Source: Maridesulfovibrio ferrireducens
GTDB lineage: Bacteria; Desulfobacterota; Desulfovibrionia; Desulfovibrionales; Desulfovibrionaceae
Assembly: GCF_016342405.1 (NCBI RefSeq)
Contig: NZ_JAEINN010000017.1
Span: 36,392 to 100,391 of the forward strand
Direction: 5' to 3'
DNA: 64,000 nt
The translations under genes and the position numbers were made by a program. Positions 27,006 through 36,400 of this stretch are shown here, in pieces. The notes below the pieces were generated by a model. That model saw nothing but the letters and a program-made list of their open reading frames with translations, did no database searches and was not told the DNA's origin. How positions within the stretch are numbered: position 1 is the first letter of the stretch; each line of letters begins with the position of its first letter.

Positions 27006-28610
27006 ATGAAAAAGTATAATTCAGTTTTATTTATATCTTTGCTTGCAGCAATTCTTTTTTGCGGTCCGGCAATGTCGGAATCAGCATCTGCCGCGTCGCG
27101 TATTCCGATGACGGTTCAGCAATATTCGGCCTCGGATTTGGAAGATCAGGTTCAGGCGCAGTGGCATATTAATTATGCCAGCTATCTTATTGATATAGGT
27201 AAATATTTTGAAGCTATTGAGCAGTATGACACGGCTATTGATTATTCTCCGTTAGCTAAAACCCGCGCGCATGCCATGTTCGGCAAAGCAATGGTGCTTT
27301 CCACTTTTCTAGATGCTCCTGAAAAAGCGGCTGAAATATATAAAGAGGTTGGTAAAAAGTATCCGGAGCAAGCCGAAACCTCTCTTTATCGGCTCGGTTT
27401 TCTTTATTATCAGATGAGTAAATACGAGCAGTCTCGCTCTGTATTCAAAGAGTACATAAAAAAATTCCCGGTGGGACGATTCAGGTATCAGGCGGAAGCT
27501 ATAATTTCTACAATGAAGGAACCTGTTAAGCCTGAGCCTGAAGTGAAACCCACTCCGGTCGGCGAAGAACCTGGTCTCAGAGTTTGTCTCAGCCGCAGGG
27601 TTAATTCGATGACTGTATCGGTCGGGACAAAAAACGATGAGATTTGCGCTGGGGAGCTGGGGTGCGGTACTGAATATAAGGTTGCAATATCCGGTAATAA
27701 ACTGGCTTTAAACGGTAGAAAAGTTACTGCTACACGAATCAAGTTTACTTCAAAAGTGCCGCTTAAGGTTGCTTATGGTAAAGAATCAAAAAAAGTTCGC
27801 GGAGTGGTCGATGTGAGTATACGACGTGGAAAATTGCTGATTTTAAATATTGTTTCGATTGAAGAATATTTGAAGTCTGTGGTCCCTGCTGAATCTTATG
27901 CCTCTTGGCCGGAAGAGACTCTCAAAGCTCAAGCCGTAGCGGCAAGAACTTATGCTTATTACCAGAAGCTTCATCGTACCCATCTTTTTTATGATGTTTA
28001 TGCAGATACTTATGATCAGATGTATGCCGGTGTGGATCGTGAAGATAAGCGGACAAATAAGGCTGTTAAGGACACTCGCGGTCAGGTCGTTCTATATAAA
28101 AAGAAGCCTATCCTTTCACAGTATACTGCTAACAGTGGCGGTTTCACCGCGGATTCTAAGGCTATTTTCGGTGCCGGTAAAAAATATCTTATTGCCCAGA
28201 AAGATCCGGCAAGTCTTAAAGGAAAGATGGCTTCGTGGAATCGTAAGTTCAGATCCGGCGATATTGAAGCTAAGCTTAAAAAGATAGGTATTTCTGTTCC
28301 GGGGATACAGTCTATTGAAGCTCTGGAAAAAGGGCCGTCAGGAAGAATTATTAAAGTCAGGATTAAGTATAAAGGTGGTCAGAAAGATGTTCGCACACGC
28401 ACGACCTTGGGAAGTTCCAGAGTTTTGTCATTGCCGGACATTCTTTTAAAGATCGAAAAGAAAAAAGATTACTATGTCTTTACAGGTCATGGATGGGGAC
28501 ACGGTGTAGGGTATTCCCAGTGGGGAGCCGCCGAAATGGGTAAGAAAAATAAGTATAGTACTATTCTGGATTTTTATTATCCCGACACAGATCTTAAGCA
28601 GTTATGGTAA
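27006..28610 (+). CDS. SpoIID/LytB-domain exported protein with TPR
   Basis: The 534-residue protein has a signal peptide, an N-terminal TPR region (HINYASYLIDIGKYFEAIEQ, about residues 40-160) and a C-terminal SpoIID/LytB domain. Diagnostic motifs are VVPAESYASWPEETLKAQAV (with the putative catalytic Glu), YTANSGGFTADS and GHGWGHGVGYSQWGAAEM. SpoIID is a lytic transglycosylase acting on denuded glycans during sporulation; in Gram-negative bacteria the domain is found in peptidoglycan remodelling proteins. The start at 27006 was chosen because of AAGAAGAG upstream and the signal peptide directly after. Confidence 0.85.
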   Translation: MKKYNSVLFISLLAAILFCGPAMSESASAASRIPMTVQQYSASDLEDQVQAQWHINYASYLIDIGKYFEAIEQYDTAIDYSPLAKTRAHAMFGKAMVLSTFLDAPEKAAEIYKEVGKKYPEQAETSLYRLGFLYYQMSKYEQSRSVFKEYIKKFPVGRFRYQAEAIISTMKEPVKPEPEVKPTPVGEEPGLRVCLSRRVNSMTVSVGTKNDEICAGELGCGTEYKVAISGNKLALNGRKVTATRIKFTSKVPLKVAYGKESKKVRGVVDVSIRRGKLLILNIVSIEEYLKSVVPAESYASWPEETLKAQAVAARTYAYYQKLHRTHLFYDVYADTYDQMYAGVDREDKRTNKAVKDTRGQVVLYKKKPILSQYTANSGGFTADSKAIFGAGKKYLIAQKDPASLKGKMASWNRKFRSGDIEAKLKKIGISVPGIQSIEALEKGPSGRIIKVRIKYKGGQKDVRTRTTLGSSRVLSLPDILLKIEKKKDYYVFTGHGWGHGVGYSQWGAAEMGKKNKYSTILDFYYPDTDLKQLW

Positions 28611-28653
28611 GTGTCTTGATATTTTAGCTATTGAAAGGGTGCAAAGGTTATAA

Positions 28654-29397
28654 ATGAATAAAGTTGAAAGAATTGTGTGGATTATCTGTTTTGTTGTTAC
28701 GCTGACGATTCTTGTAGGCATTATTGAAGGCCGTGCCGCTGTGCAGGATGTGAATGCAGATGTTGTTACGGAGTTATCCTGCGGAAGGGCCGCTCAGGAA
28801 TATATGGATTGTGAGGAGTATGAACTCGCGATATCAAATCTGGAGGCTTGTCTGCGGGTATATCCGCGTTCAGATTGGCTCTTCAGTCTGCTCGGCAGGG
28901 CGTATTATAAAATGGGAGATCTTGAGGCCGCGGAAACTCAGTTCAGACACGCCCTTGAAATTAATACCAATAATCTGGTCGCAAAACGGCTTATTCTGGA
29001 GATGCGTAAAACTCAGGATCTGCTTAAAGATAGAGAACTTTCCGAATGGGTGGGCATTGCCAAAGAAAGGGCCGCGGATCTCATCACGCTTGTTGTAGGT
29101 GTCTGGCTGGGTATGTTACTTTCGGGGATTTCCGGCAGAGTTTATTCTCATTTTATGCGCACAAGTTTTCGAAAGGCTCTGAGTAAAAAAGATTATGACT
29201 ACGCCACGGATATTTTGGAAGATCTTATTGTAAATAGAAAAAAGGCTGAATTAAGAAAACGGTTGCGTGAGCTTTTACAGGAATACAGTCTGGATGAAGC
29301 CAAAGAATTGATTATCGAATATGTTGATGATCGGGAAATTGAGGATAAATTAGTGCATTTTCTCGTTCAGATTCATAAGAAATCAAAGATCAGTTAG
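28654..29397 (+). CDS. Membrane TPR protein
   Basis: The 247-residue protein has an N-terminal membrane helix (WIICFVVTLTILVGIIEG), periplasmic TPRs (about residues 45-115; SWLFSLLGRAYYKMGDLEAA-like), a second hydrophobic helix (LITLVVGVWLGMLLSGISG, about 148-166) and a charged cytosolic helical C-terminus (about 180-247). The two-helix topology places the TPRs in the periplasm and the tail in the cytosol. It closes the envelope operon and could connect it to cytosolic factors. Confidence 0.65.
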   Translation: MNKVERIVWIICFVVTLTILVGIIEGRAAVQDVNADVVTELSCGRAAQEYMDCEEYELAISNLEACLRVYPRSDWLFSLLGRAYYKMGDLEAAETQFRHALEINTNNLVAKRLILEMRKTQDLLKDRELSEWVGIAKERAADLITLVVGVWLGMLLSGISGRVYSHFMRTSFRKALSKKDYDYATDILEDLIVNRKKAELRKRLRELLQEYSLDEAKELIIEYVDDREIEDKLVHFLVQIHKKSKIS

Positions 29398-29426
29398 CGT
29401 TATTTCAGGTCGTCACGATTAGAGCT

Positions 29427-31379
29427 TTATCCTAGTCCTGCGCTGAATATCACAGCCTCTTTTATTGCTTGCTGCGAATTTTGTGCAACAGGATTGCTTA
29501 TCGCTATATGGGCTACTATATGTCCGATTGTCGCCAGTTTTTTTTGTATCTCCGGTTCGGTTGCGGCTTTATGCACCGCTTCTATTAAATCACCCTGATT
29601 GGTTATTTCGAAACCAAGAGGAGCGAGAATGTTTTTAATAAATTCGATTCTGGCTATGCGTTCATCCGGGGTTCCTTCGCCGCCTTTAAATCTAAAGTGA
29701 ATATGATTCTTTTCGATTTCCGGATCACATACAGCATCTATTTCTGATAAATCTTTTTCTGATTTAAGTTTAATATTTAGATATGTTTTTGAGAGAATAG
29801 CATATCCGTCAACGGAGTTTTCCGCAGACCAGCCCGGTCTTTTAGAGCCTAGTCCGAACCAGAGTGCCCACATTGGAGATGATTTTATGTCATCGGGGGT
29901 TATTTCCATTTTTCCCGCAGCGGTGGTGAAAAGTCCGTCTTCGAGGTTCAGCACTGTCAGTGATATAGGCTGGCGCGCTGTGAGATGTTTTGCCCCGTCT
30001 AATCCAAGTCCTTCTTTACTAACCAGAGAAAACATTTCCGAAACGGCTTTTTCGTTGGCAAAGCGAACAAGATCATACATTGATTTACTTTTTTCAGGCA
30101 AAAACATTTCTGTGTTTTTGGCAGAAATATTCAAGTTTGCAATATATTGTAAAGTCCGCTTCATGCGGTCAACAGCCCTTGTTCCTTTGTTTGGATAAGG
30201 TTCCGTTGATGTTATTAAGACTTGGTTGCGAAGGTCTGTAATCCACTCACATTTTTGAGGTTCACCGAGCACTTCTTCTATTTGATATCCACTTGCAGCA
30301 ATTGTTTTGGCAGAGTGGAGAGATAGAGATTGTTGTTCGGGATGTGAAAGCATGCGCTGTTTTTCTCGTCTCGAAAAGATAAACGGGGCGGAGTCTTTTT
30401 TACTTAAAATTATGGAGCATCCTAATTCTTGATCTGCCGGAGGAAGCGAGATTTCTGCGTTGTGCATCGTTTCGATTAAACCGGAATCCTGTGTGTTGAT
30501 CTCTGGCTGAATAATTACCGCTACAGGAGTTTCTCTATTTGAATAGCCAAGCTTAATGCGTGCGTTTATGGATTCTGGTGAGAATTTACAGAGCACGGCT
30601 TTTTTCCAAGCGCTGACTATATCCTGCGGTTTTATATTTTGAACTTTGATACTGTTTTCAGGAAGTACGCAGGTTTTATCTTCGGGGGTAACACTGGCTG
30701 ATAGAGTAAGTAAGTTGCCGCCTTTTGACGTTTCAAGCGCAGCAATTTCAAGTTCATTGGTTATTACGTCTGGCATTTGACCTTTCATAAAAAGTGAGAT
30801 CAGAGCCTCGGATGTGCTTTGTAATTGATCAGTTTCTGTGGTGGTTACCGACTCTAAAATATGGTCAATATGTATTCTTAAGTCATTGGCTTCAATGAAG
30901 TAATTGTAAACACCCGAGCCTATAACTATTCCATCCAGAACCGGAATATCTGTCTCTGTTATTATGCGGGCAAGGTTTACGGCGTTTGCTCCAGCATGTG
31001 TGGCATGGGTTGTTGATTCTGAGAGGGGGATGGTAAACGGAACTGGAATTTCAGGGTCGGGCACGGTTACCGCCATGCGCACATAAAAATTTATTTTGTT
31101 ATAATAATCCATCAGATCCATAAAGCGTACTGGATTCATTGACTGTAATTGTTCAAGCATTAACTGAACTTTATTTCCAAGATCAATGGAAAGTTTTTCT
31201 ATATTTGCCCAGTCTACTTCGCTCAGTCCGAATCCTATGTCTTCAATACGCGAGATTATGAAAAGACATTCTTCTTCAAGATCCATCAACATTTTAAAAG
31301 AATTATATCTTCGCCTGAGCAGTCTGCCCGGAGGGAAGGTTTCGTATGTCCAGTGATTAAAAAGTTGGCGAAATTTCAT
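29427..31379 (-). CDS. PEP-synthase/PPDK N-domain-like protein, probably degenerate
   Basis: The 650-residue soluble protein has a helical N-terminus (1-120) and then a region like the ATP-grasp domain of PEP synthase/pyruvate phosphate dikinase: HAGANAVNLARIITETDIPV followed by LDGIVIGSGVYNYFI. The swivelling phospho-histidine domain and the PEP-binding TIM barrel are absent, so it cannot be a complete PEP synthase. A C-terminal segment (about 490-650) is charged and helical. It is the last gene of the PhnD-like/kinase operon, 20 nt after the kinase. A signalling phosphotransferase function is inference. Confidence 0.55.
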   Translation of the reverse strand: MKFRQLFNHWTYETFPPGRLLRRRYNSFKMLMDLEEECLFIISRIEDIGFGLSEVDWANIEKLSIDLGNKVQLMLEQLQSMNPVRFMDLMDYYNKINFYVRMAVTVPDPEIPVPFTIPLSESTTHATHAGANAVNLARIITETDIPVLDGIVIGSGVYNYFIEANDLRIHIDHILESVTTTETDQLQSTSEALISLFMKGQMPDVITNELEIAALETSKGGNLLTLSASVTPEDKTCVLPENSIKVQNIKPQDIVSAWKKAVLCKFSPESINARIKLGYSNRETPVAVIIQPEINTQDSGLIETMHNAEISLPPADQELGCSIILSKKDSAPFIFSRREKQRMLSHPEQQSLSLHSAKTIAASGYQIEEVLGEPQKCEWITDLRNQVLITSTEPYPNKGTRAVDRMKRTLQYIANLNISAKNTEMFLPEKSKSMYDLVRFANEKAVSEMFSLVSKEGLGLDGAKHLTARQPISLTVLNLEDGLFTTAAGKMEITPDDIKSSPMWALWFGLGSKRPGWSAENSVDGYAILSKTYLNIKLKSEKDLSEIDAVCDPEIEKNHIHFRFKGGEGTPDERIARIEFIKNILAPLGFEITNQGDLIEAVHKAATEPEIQKKLATIGHIVAHIAISNPVAQNSQQAIKEAVIFSAGLG

Positions 31380-31398
31380 AATTATATACCGTTATGGA

Positions 31399-33333
31399 TT
31401 AAACTGAACCTGTGTTCATGACTTGTTCTACTGCTGATATTGCATCCAGAGGCAGGACCACTTTGAAAAGAGTTCCGGGACCTGTATCATCCGGGGCATT
31501 CATTCCCGCAAGAATTGATTTTGGAAGAGGACTGATTGCCTCAATGCTACCTCCGTGATCTTTTATTATCCCGAAAGAGACGGAAAGGCCAAGCCCTGTT
31601 CCTTTGCCGACAGGTTTTGTCGAATAGAATGGGTCAAAAATTGAGCCTATTTTTTGAGGCTCTACACCATGTCCCGTGTCAGCAAACAAGGCTGTGATGG
31701 TCATGGTTGATATATCTAAAATTGTTGTAATCTGGATAGAGCCCTGATCATCAATAGCTTCCATCGCGTTTGAAAGCAGATTCAGCCAAACCTGTTTAAG
31801 TTTTTCAGGGTCTCCGTGAATGATTGGGAAGCGATCATCAAGTTTTGTGCTTATTTCAATATGCTCAAGTTTAAAGGTGTGACTGACTAGCTGGACAACT
31901 TCAAGAATAGAGTTGTTAAAACACATTTCGGTTTTTTCGCTTTCGGTCTGTCTGGAAAAACCGAGCAAGTCGGAAACAATTTTACGACAGACGCGGGCTT
32001 GTTTTTCGATGATTTTAAGATCTTTAGAAATCTGATCGTCTGGAGAGATATCATCTTGCAGAAGTTGAGCATATCCAAGAATAATTCCGAGCGGTGTGTT
32101 TATTTCATGGGCAACACCTCCAGCCAGTTTACCAACTGATTCCATCTTTTGGGACTGAATAAGCTGTGCCTGATAACTTTTAAGTTCGGTAATTTCGCGA
32201 GACGTCGAGAGAACTCCGATAATTTTGCTGCTTTCAGAATAGACAGGAACTCTAATTGTATGGAACCAGCGGACCGTGGAATAATTATCATCTTGTTCGC
32301 GGGTTTCTTTGTTAATTATTTTTCCGGTATTCAGAACTTTCCTAATTTCTTCAGTTCTTACTAGAGCTTCATGTGTGGAAAAAAGATCTTCGTCTTTTAG
32401 TCCGATAATTTCTTCTTCTGTTTTGCCTATGTGTTTGGCAAGAGGCTTGTTAACTGCCAGATAGGTATAAGCCGGGCCTATCAAAGAAATGTAGTCCGGT
32501 GAGACATTGATAATAGTTTTGAGAAGTTCCTTTTGTCTGGTCAGGTTTGTTTCGGTTATCTCAAGGTCTTCGATATGGCTTTCTAGATTCATTGCCATTG
32601 CATCAAAGGTTTCGGTTAATTCTTGAATCTCATCACCTTTTAAATTTTTTCTAGAAGAATTGTGATTATTCTCATGAGTAGATTCATTACTTATTTCCGG
32701 GCCGAGGTGAGTGCGGACAATATCAACGGCATGTTTTTGAAGAGTACCTAATCTGAATGTCATGCGCCTTGCGAAATGTGTGGAGGCTAAGACTGCAACA
32801 AGCAGAACTGCACCCGTGAGAGCTGAAATAGCAAAGATTAAATTTTGGACAACGCTTTGAATGCCGGCTCTTGATAGTCCTATGCGGACTGTTCCGAGGT
32901 TCTTTTCACTAATAAAGATAGGTGCGGCAAAATCATAAATTTTCTGCGAACCAGTATCGATCATTATCGCATTAATTTGTTTACCCGAAGAGTTTGCCTC
33001 TCGGAGTTGTACGGGGAATCCTTCTCTGAAGGTGCTGGCAAGAACCCTTTCTTTATCATCCAGAATAAAAGCATAGATGATTTCGTCATCAGCTTCTTTA
33101 ACTTCGTTAACCATTGATTCAAGTTGCAGAAGGTCTGTTGAAAGCAGTGGGTCTTCCGCTCTGAGAGCTAGATTACCGGCAAGAACTTTACCGCGTTTGC
33201 GAGTCTGATCGACGAGCGCTTCTGATGCCATACTGGTAACAAAAAGAGCAATAATCAGAGCTGTAAAAACGACAATTAAGGTTAATCCCAGATTAATTTT
33301 TGTGCGAAAGCGCAGACGTGAGAGAAAGATCAT
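31399..33333 (-). CDS. Membrane sensor histidine kinase (HAMP-PAS-HisKA-HATPase)
   Basis: The 644-residue protein has a membrane helix near residue 20, a periplasmic sensor domain (about 40-160), a second helix (about 165-188), a HAMP region, a PAS domain (about 265-375) and a kinase core. Motifs: H-box GGVAHEINTPLGIILGY, N-box LNLLSNAMEAID, G1 ADTGHGV, F-box FDPFYSTKPVGKGTGLGLS. Its start overlaps the stop of the PhnD-like gene (ATGA). No response regulator is adjacent, so its partner is elsewhere. The binding protein upstream probably presents ligand to the periplasmic domain. Confidence 0.92.
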   Translation of the reverse strand: MIFLSRLRFRTKINLGLTLIVVFTALIIALFVTSMASEALVDQTRKRGKVLAGNLALRAEDPLLSTDLLQLESMVNEVKEADDEIIYAFILDDKERVLASTFREGFPVQLREANSSGKQINAIMIDTGSQKIYDFAAPIFISEKNLGTVRIGLSRAGIQSVVQNLIFAISALTGAVLLVAVLASTHFARRMTFRLGTLQKHAVDIVRTHLGPEISNESTHENNHNSSRKNLKGDEIQELTETFDAMAMNLESHIEDLEITETNLTRQKELLKTIINVSPDYISLIGPAYTYLAVNKPLAKHIGKTEEEIIGLKDEDLFSTHEALVRTEEIRKVLNTGKIINKETREQDDNYSTVRWFHTIRVPVYSESSKIIGVLSTSREITELKSYQAQLIQSQKMESVGKLAGGVAHEINTPLGIILGYAQLLQDDISPDDQISKDLKIIEKQARVCRKIVSDLLGFSRQTESEKTEMCFNNSILEVVQLVSHTFKLEHIEISTKLDDRFPIIHGDPEKLKQVWLNLLSNAMEAIDDQGSIQITTILDISTMTITALFADTGHGVEPQKIGSIFDPFYSTKPVGKGTGLGLSVSFGIIKDHGGSIEAISPLPKSILAGMNAPDDTGPGTLFKVVLPLDAISAVEQVMNTGSV

Positions 33334-34292
33334 TCTTTAACCCTCCGTTCTTTTTTCTGATAATTATTAAGTCCAAGTTCTTCTGCGAGAGTCCGGATTG
33401 AATTATAATCGTCGTCTTGTGCTGGGATAATTCCACGTATTCCCGCCTGCTTAAGAATTTCCGCCTGTTCGGGATCGTTCATGGAAAGCTTGAACATTGC
33501 GTTTGCGATAAGTTCTTTTATATTAGGATCAAGATCTTTGCGGGCTGCGTAGACCCAGCTTGGGTAAGGCTTTGTTTCGGCTATAACTTTAATTTTTGAA
33601 ATATTTACTTTGTCTTTGACTATATCAAGGGTGCCTTCACGGATTGACGCGAAATCGTATTTTCCTGCGTATACAGCGAGAACTGCTTTTTCCTGTTTTC
33701 CGCCCGGTCCGGCAGCGAAGGCTATTTCTTTAAAATCTGCGGCGGTTATTCCGTTATCCAGGAAAAGACCTAGAACGAAAAGGTAACCTCCGGCAGAAAG
33801 AGGATCAACAGCAATCCAGCTTTTGCCGATACAATCTTTTGTTTTGTGGATAAAGCGGTTGTCTCGTCTTGCAATGATCTGTCCTCTGAAAGTGGGACTA
33901 CCTGACGGCTCTATTATACGAGCGAAAGCCGCAGCTCCGCCGTTTGCTATCCGTATGTAAGTCATGGGGTTTGAAAAGGAGATATCAATATCGCCTTTTT
34001 CAACCATGCGGCGGTGTTCCTCAAACGTGTTAGGAAAAACCTGACGGATAGAAAGACCTGTTTCTTGGGAAAGGTATTCGATCAGTTTATTATGTCTCTG
34101 GTATGAAACTTTATGAGAATATTGGGGGAGATAGGCGTATGTTATGGCTGGCTCAGGTTCAGGAACTCTTATTTCTTCCCGTACAGACATATCGACTTTA
34201 ACTATGTTTTCATCCAGCCCCTGTCCGCGAAGATATAGTGCTATGCCAAGCAGTAACAGAACTGTAGGGATTAAAAACTTTAGTTTCAGCAT
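33330..34292 (-). CDS. PhnD-like periplasmic substrate-binding protein
   Basis: The 320-residue protein has an N-terminal hydrophobic signal/anchor (FLIPTVLLLLGIALYL) and a PhnD/PhnX-type periplasmic binding fold: YLPQYSHKVSYQRHNKLIEY, DISFSNPMTYIRIANGGAAA, SREGTLDIV-like segments. No ABC permease or ATPase lies nearby. The gene instead overlaps a sensor kinase, which suggests that it works as a ligand sensor for the kinase rather than as a transporter part. Ligand (phosphonate, phosphite, other oxyanion) cannot be read from sequence. Confidence 0.82.
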   Translation of the reverse strand: MLKLKFLIPTVLLLLGIALYLRGQGLDENIVKVDMSVREEIRVPEPEPAITYAYLPQYSHKVSYQRHNKLIEYLSQETGLSIRQVFPNTFEEHRRMVEKGDIDISFSNPMTYIRIANGGAAAFARIIEPSGSPTFRGQIIARRDNRFIHKTKDCIGKSWIAVDPLSAGGYLFVLGLFLDNGITAADFKEIAFAAGPGGKQEKAVLAVYAGKYDFASIREGTLDIVKDKVNISKIKVIAETKPYPSWVYAARKDLDPNIKELIANAMFKLSMNDPEQAEILKQAGIRGIIPAQDDDYNSIRTLAEELGLNNYQKKERRVKE

Positions 34293-34349
34293 GTTATTTC
34301 CTGTAAGAGAAAAAACCTTTTCCCTTGGTATGCCGAGTAAGGGAAAGAT

Positions 34350-34997
34350 CTAAGAGTTGTTTTCAGCCGGGCATTGTGAAATTTTGCAATCTTTTTTGGG
34401 TGAAGTCTTTTTTTTAAACTCCGGCGCAAGTTCGGTCCATGAGGTCATTTCTCCGGCGCTAAGAGCATCTTCTTCTCTTAGTTCGTCAACTTTACAAAGG
34501 AACGGAATAAATTTTCTAATTTTCGAGAAAGAATATCTTACTACTATATAAGATAGAATGAAAACAAAAGGATAACCCAATCCAAAATCAAAATATGGGA
34601 TGTTATGAACCGAAATTCCACCGAATCTTTCCTGCAACCATCCGAGAGCGAAGGCTACCGGCCAGAGTGATACCGCAAAAAGAGCTGCGTGTGAGAAAAA
34701 TACTTTTCCGAAATATTCATTAGCCCAGTCATTTGCCGATTTAAAAACTTTCTTATTCTGACGACGGATGGCTTCAACAGAAATGTTGTGCATGCGGGTC
34801 ATTTTTTGATTGAGATCGGTATAATATTTTCTGTTCCATAAATATACCAGTGCCATACTGATTTCGCCCGCGACTGTGCACCATAATGCAAATACCGCTG
34901 TTCCGAACCAGAACGCCGCAACTGAGGGGACTGGAATACGGTAGGGGGTAATCAGTATAGTATCTAAAATTGCGAAAATTGTATTTGTATCAATCAC
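34350..34997 (-). CDS. Inner membrane protein of unknown function
   Basis: The 215-residue protein has about three membrane helices (near 22-50, 100-122 and 140-160) with a charged, coiled-coil-like stretch between the first two (QKMTRMHNISVEAIRRQNKK). The C-terminal tail is charged and cysteine-bearing (KKDCKISQC). The layout vaguely recalls small YidC/DUF106-like membrane proteins, but I do not claim that. It is 57 nt upstream of the PhnD-like gene on the same strand. Confidence 0.5.
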   Translation of the reverse strand: MIDTNTIFAILDTILITPYRIPVPSVAAFWFGTAVFALWCTVAGEISMALVYLWNRKYYTDLNQKMTRMHNISVEAIRRQNKKVFKSANDWANEYFGKVFFSHAALFAVSLWPVAFALGWLQERFGGISVHNIPYFDFGLGYPFVFILSYIVVRYSFSKIRKFIPFLCKVDELREEDALSAGEMTSWTELAPEFKKKTSPKKDCKISQCPAENNS

Positions 34998-35015
34998 TTA
35001 ATGACTCCGTTTGTG

Positions 35016-35056
35016 AAGCCGCCCCCTGCAAAGAGTGGGGGAGCAGGGGACGGCTT
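35016..35056 (-). terminator. Strong hairpin after the TauE/SafE gene
   Basis: AAGCCGCCCCCTGC pairs with GCAGGGGACGGCTT (one mismatch in 14) on the leftward transcript. No T-tract follows, so it may partly terminate or stabilise the upstream message. Confidence 0.6.
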
Positions 35057-35095
35057 ATGGGTAGTGGTGCTTATAATCTTATAAAAGTACCGGCT

Positions 35096-36256
35096 TTAGA
35101 ACGGAGGCACGATGCTGTAACCGAGGAAGCCCTTGGTTGTGTAACGAATACCAACATAAAGAGCTAGAACGATAAACAGTCTTTTGAGCCATACGTCAGG
35201 GATGTACTTGGAAGTGCGTGGTCCAATAAAGGAACCGACGAGAATTCCGAGAAGTTCAACTCCGATCAGGGGCCAGAATACAGGTGTATCTTTAACAACC
35301 ATGTAAGTGAAGATAGAAGTTGTCATACCAACCAGAACGGCAAGAGCAGATGTTCCTGCAACAAGGTACATAGGAAGGCCGGCAACACTGGTAAGGAAAG
35401 GAACCAGCAAGAATCCGCCACCAACTCCGAGGAAGGAAGCAAGTGATGCGATAACAAAACCACCGACAACTGGTACCAGAGGATTAAAGGAGAATTCTAC
35501 TCCGTAGAAAGTGAAGATGCACTTGGTGAGAGAAAAGCTGAGAACTTTAACGCCAAGACACTCAGTGTCAACTGCACAACCTTCTTTTTCTTTTTTGATT
35601 GATGCTTCAAAAGCTTTAGCAGCTTCTTTAGCCTGTTTTTTATTTGCCTGTCCTTTAGGAGAGGTTTCATAAAAGAGGTAACAACCAAGGAAAAGAACGA
35701 AAAGACCGAAGAATCCGATGTAGTCTTTAAGAGAAATTTTACCGGCTGTGAGCCAAGGAACAAGGTAAGAACCTGCGATGGAACCTGCGGCAAGTGAGAG
35801 TCCTAAAGGTAGAACAAGGCGTCCCATTTTGAAGTAGTTGTAAGAAGACATCGCTGCGGATGTACCTACAAGCCACTGGTTGGATACGCGGATGGAGTCT
35901 GTAACGAGTTTGTTCATTACAGGTGATGTTTTTTTGAAAGTAGAAGCAAAATCACCGAATCCGTAAATGGTGATGTGACCGACACCAGCCATGATTCCAC
36001 CGAATGCGCCGACAGTTGAGAAAATCCAACCTACCCAGATTGCCCATGCAAAACCGATAATAAGGCTGGGGGATGGAGCTCCGCTGATTCCCAGGAATCC
36101 GGTTGCTAGTTCTGAGTTGATTTCGCCTGGGCCGGTCCCTTTAGGGGTGGCGTCAATTGCGGCCTGAAGTTTGTCTGCGAAGGCTGGCTCAAAAAAAGCT
36201 ACCACAGCCAGCGCCGCCAGAGCCATAATCATAAGGCTTTTGCGGGATTTAAACAT
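35096..36256 (-). CDS. TauE/SafE family permease
   Basis: The 386-residue protein has a signal-like first helix (ALAALAVVAFFEPAFA), then 7-8 further membrane helices with the family glycine-rich repeat segments (GGIMAGVGHITIYGFG and GVGGGFLLVPFLTSVAGLP). TauE/SafE proteins export sulfite or organosulfonates. A charged cytosolic loop (KKQAKEAAKAFEASIKKEKE) splits the two halves. The start at 36256 was chosen because AAGGAGATACATT precedes it. It follows the DUF169 gene on the same strand, suggesting a shared sulfur-compound or related stress role. Confidence 0.85.
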   Translation of the reverse strand: MFKSRKSLMIMALAALAVVAFFEPAFADKLQAAIDATPKGTGPGEINSELATGFLGISGAPSPSLIIGFAWAIWVGWIFSTVGAFGGIMAGVGHITIYGFGDFASTFKKTSPVMNKLVTDSIRVSNQWLVGTSAAMSSYNYFKMGRLVLPLGLSLAAGSIAGSYLVPWLTAGKISLKDYIGFFGLFVLFLGCYLFYETSPKGQANKKQAKEAAKAFEASIKKEKEGCAVDTECLGVKVLSFSLTKCIFTFYGVEFSFNPLVPVVGGFVIASLASFLGVGGGFLLVPFLTSVAGLPMYLVAGTSALAVLVGMTTSIFTYMVVKDTPVFWPLIGVELLGILVGSFIGPRTSKYIPDVWLKRLFIVLALYVGIRYTTKGFLGYSIVPPF

Positions 36257-36356
36257 AATGTATCTCCTTAAGTGAAAGTTGGTTTGCCGGATTTTCCATT
36301 GATATTTTCGTTGCAGCGAAAATATTTTGAAAAGTCCAGCGTCTTCATATTGTTTA

Positions 36357-36388
36357 ACCGGAGCGACCCCCAAGGTTTACGCTCCGGT
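36357..36388 (-). terminator. Hairpin between DUF169 gene and tauE-like gene
   Basis: A perfect 9-bp inverted repeat ACCGGAGCG / CGCTCCGGT with a 14-nt loop. It ends or attenuates the leftward DUF169 transcript before the permease gene. Confidence 0.65.
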
Positions 36389-36400
36389 CTGATATGCTTT

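Noticed and set aside
29427..31379. Complete PEP synthase
   Set aside because: The phospho-histidine and PEP-binding domains are absent.
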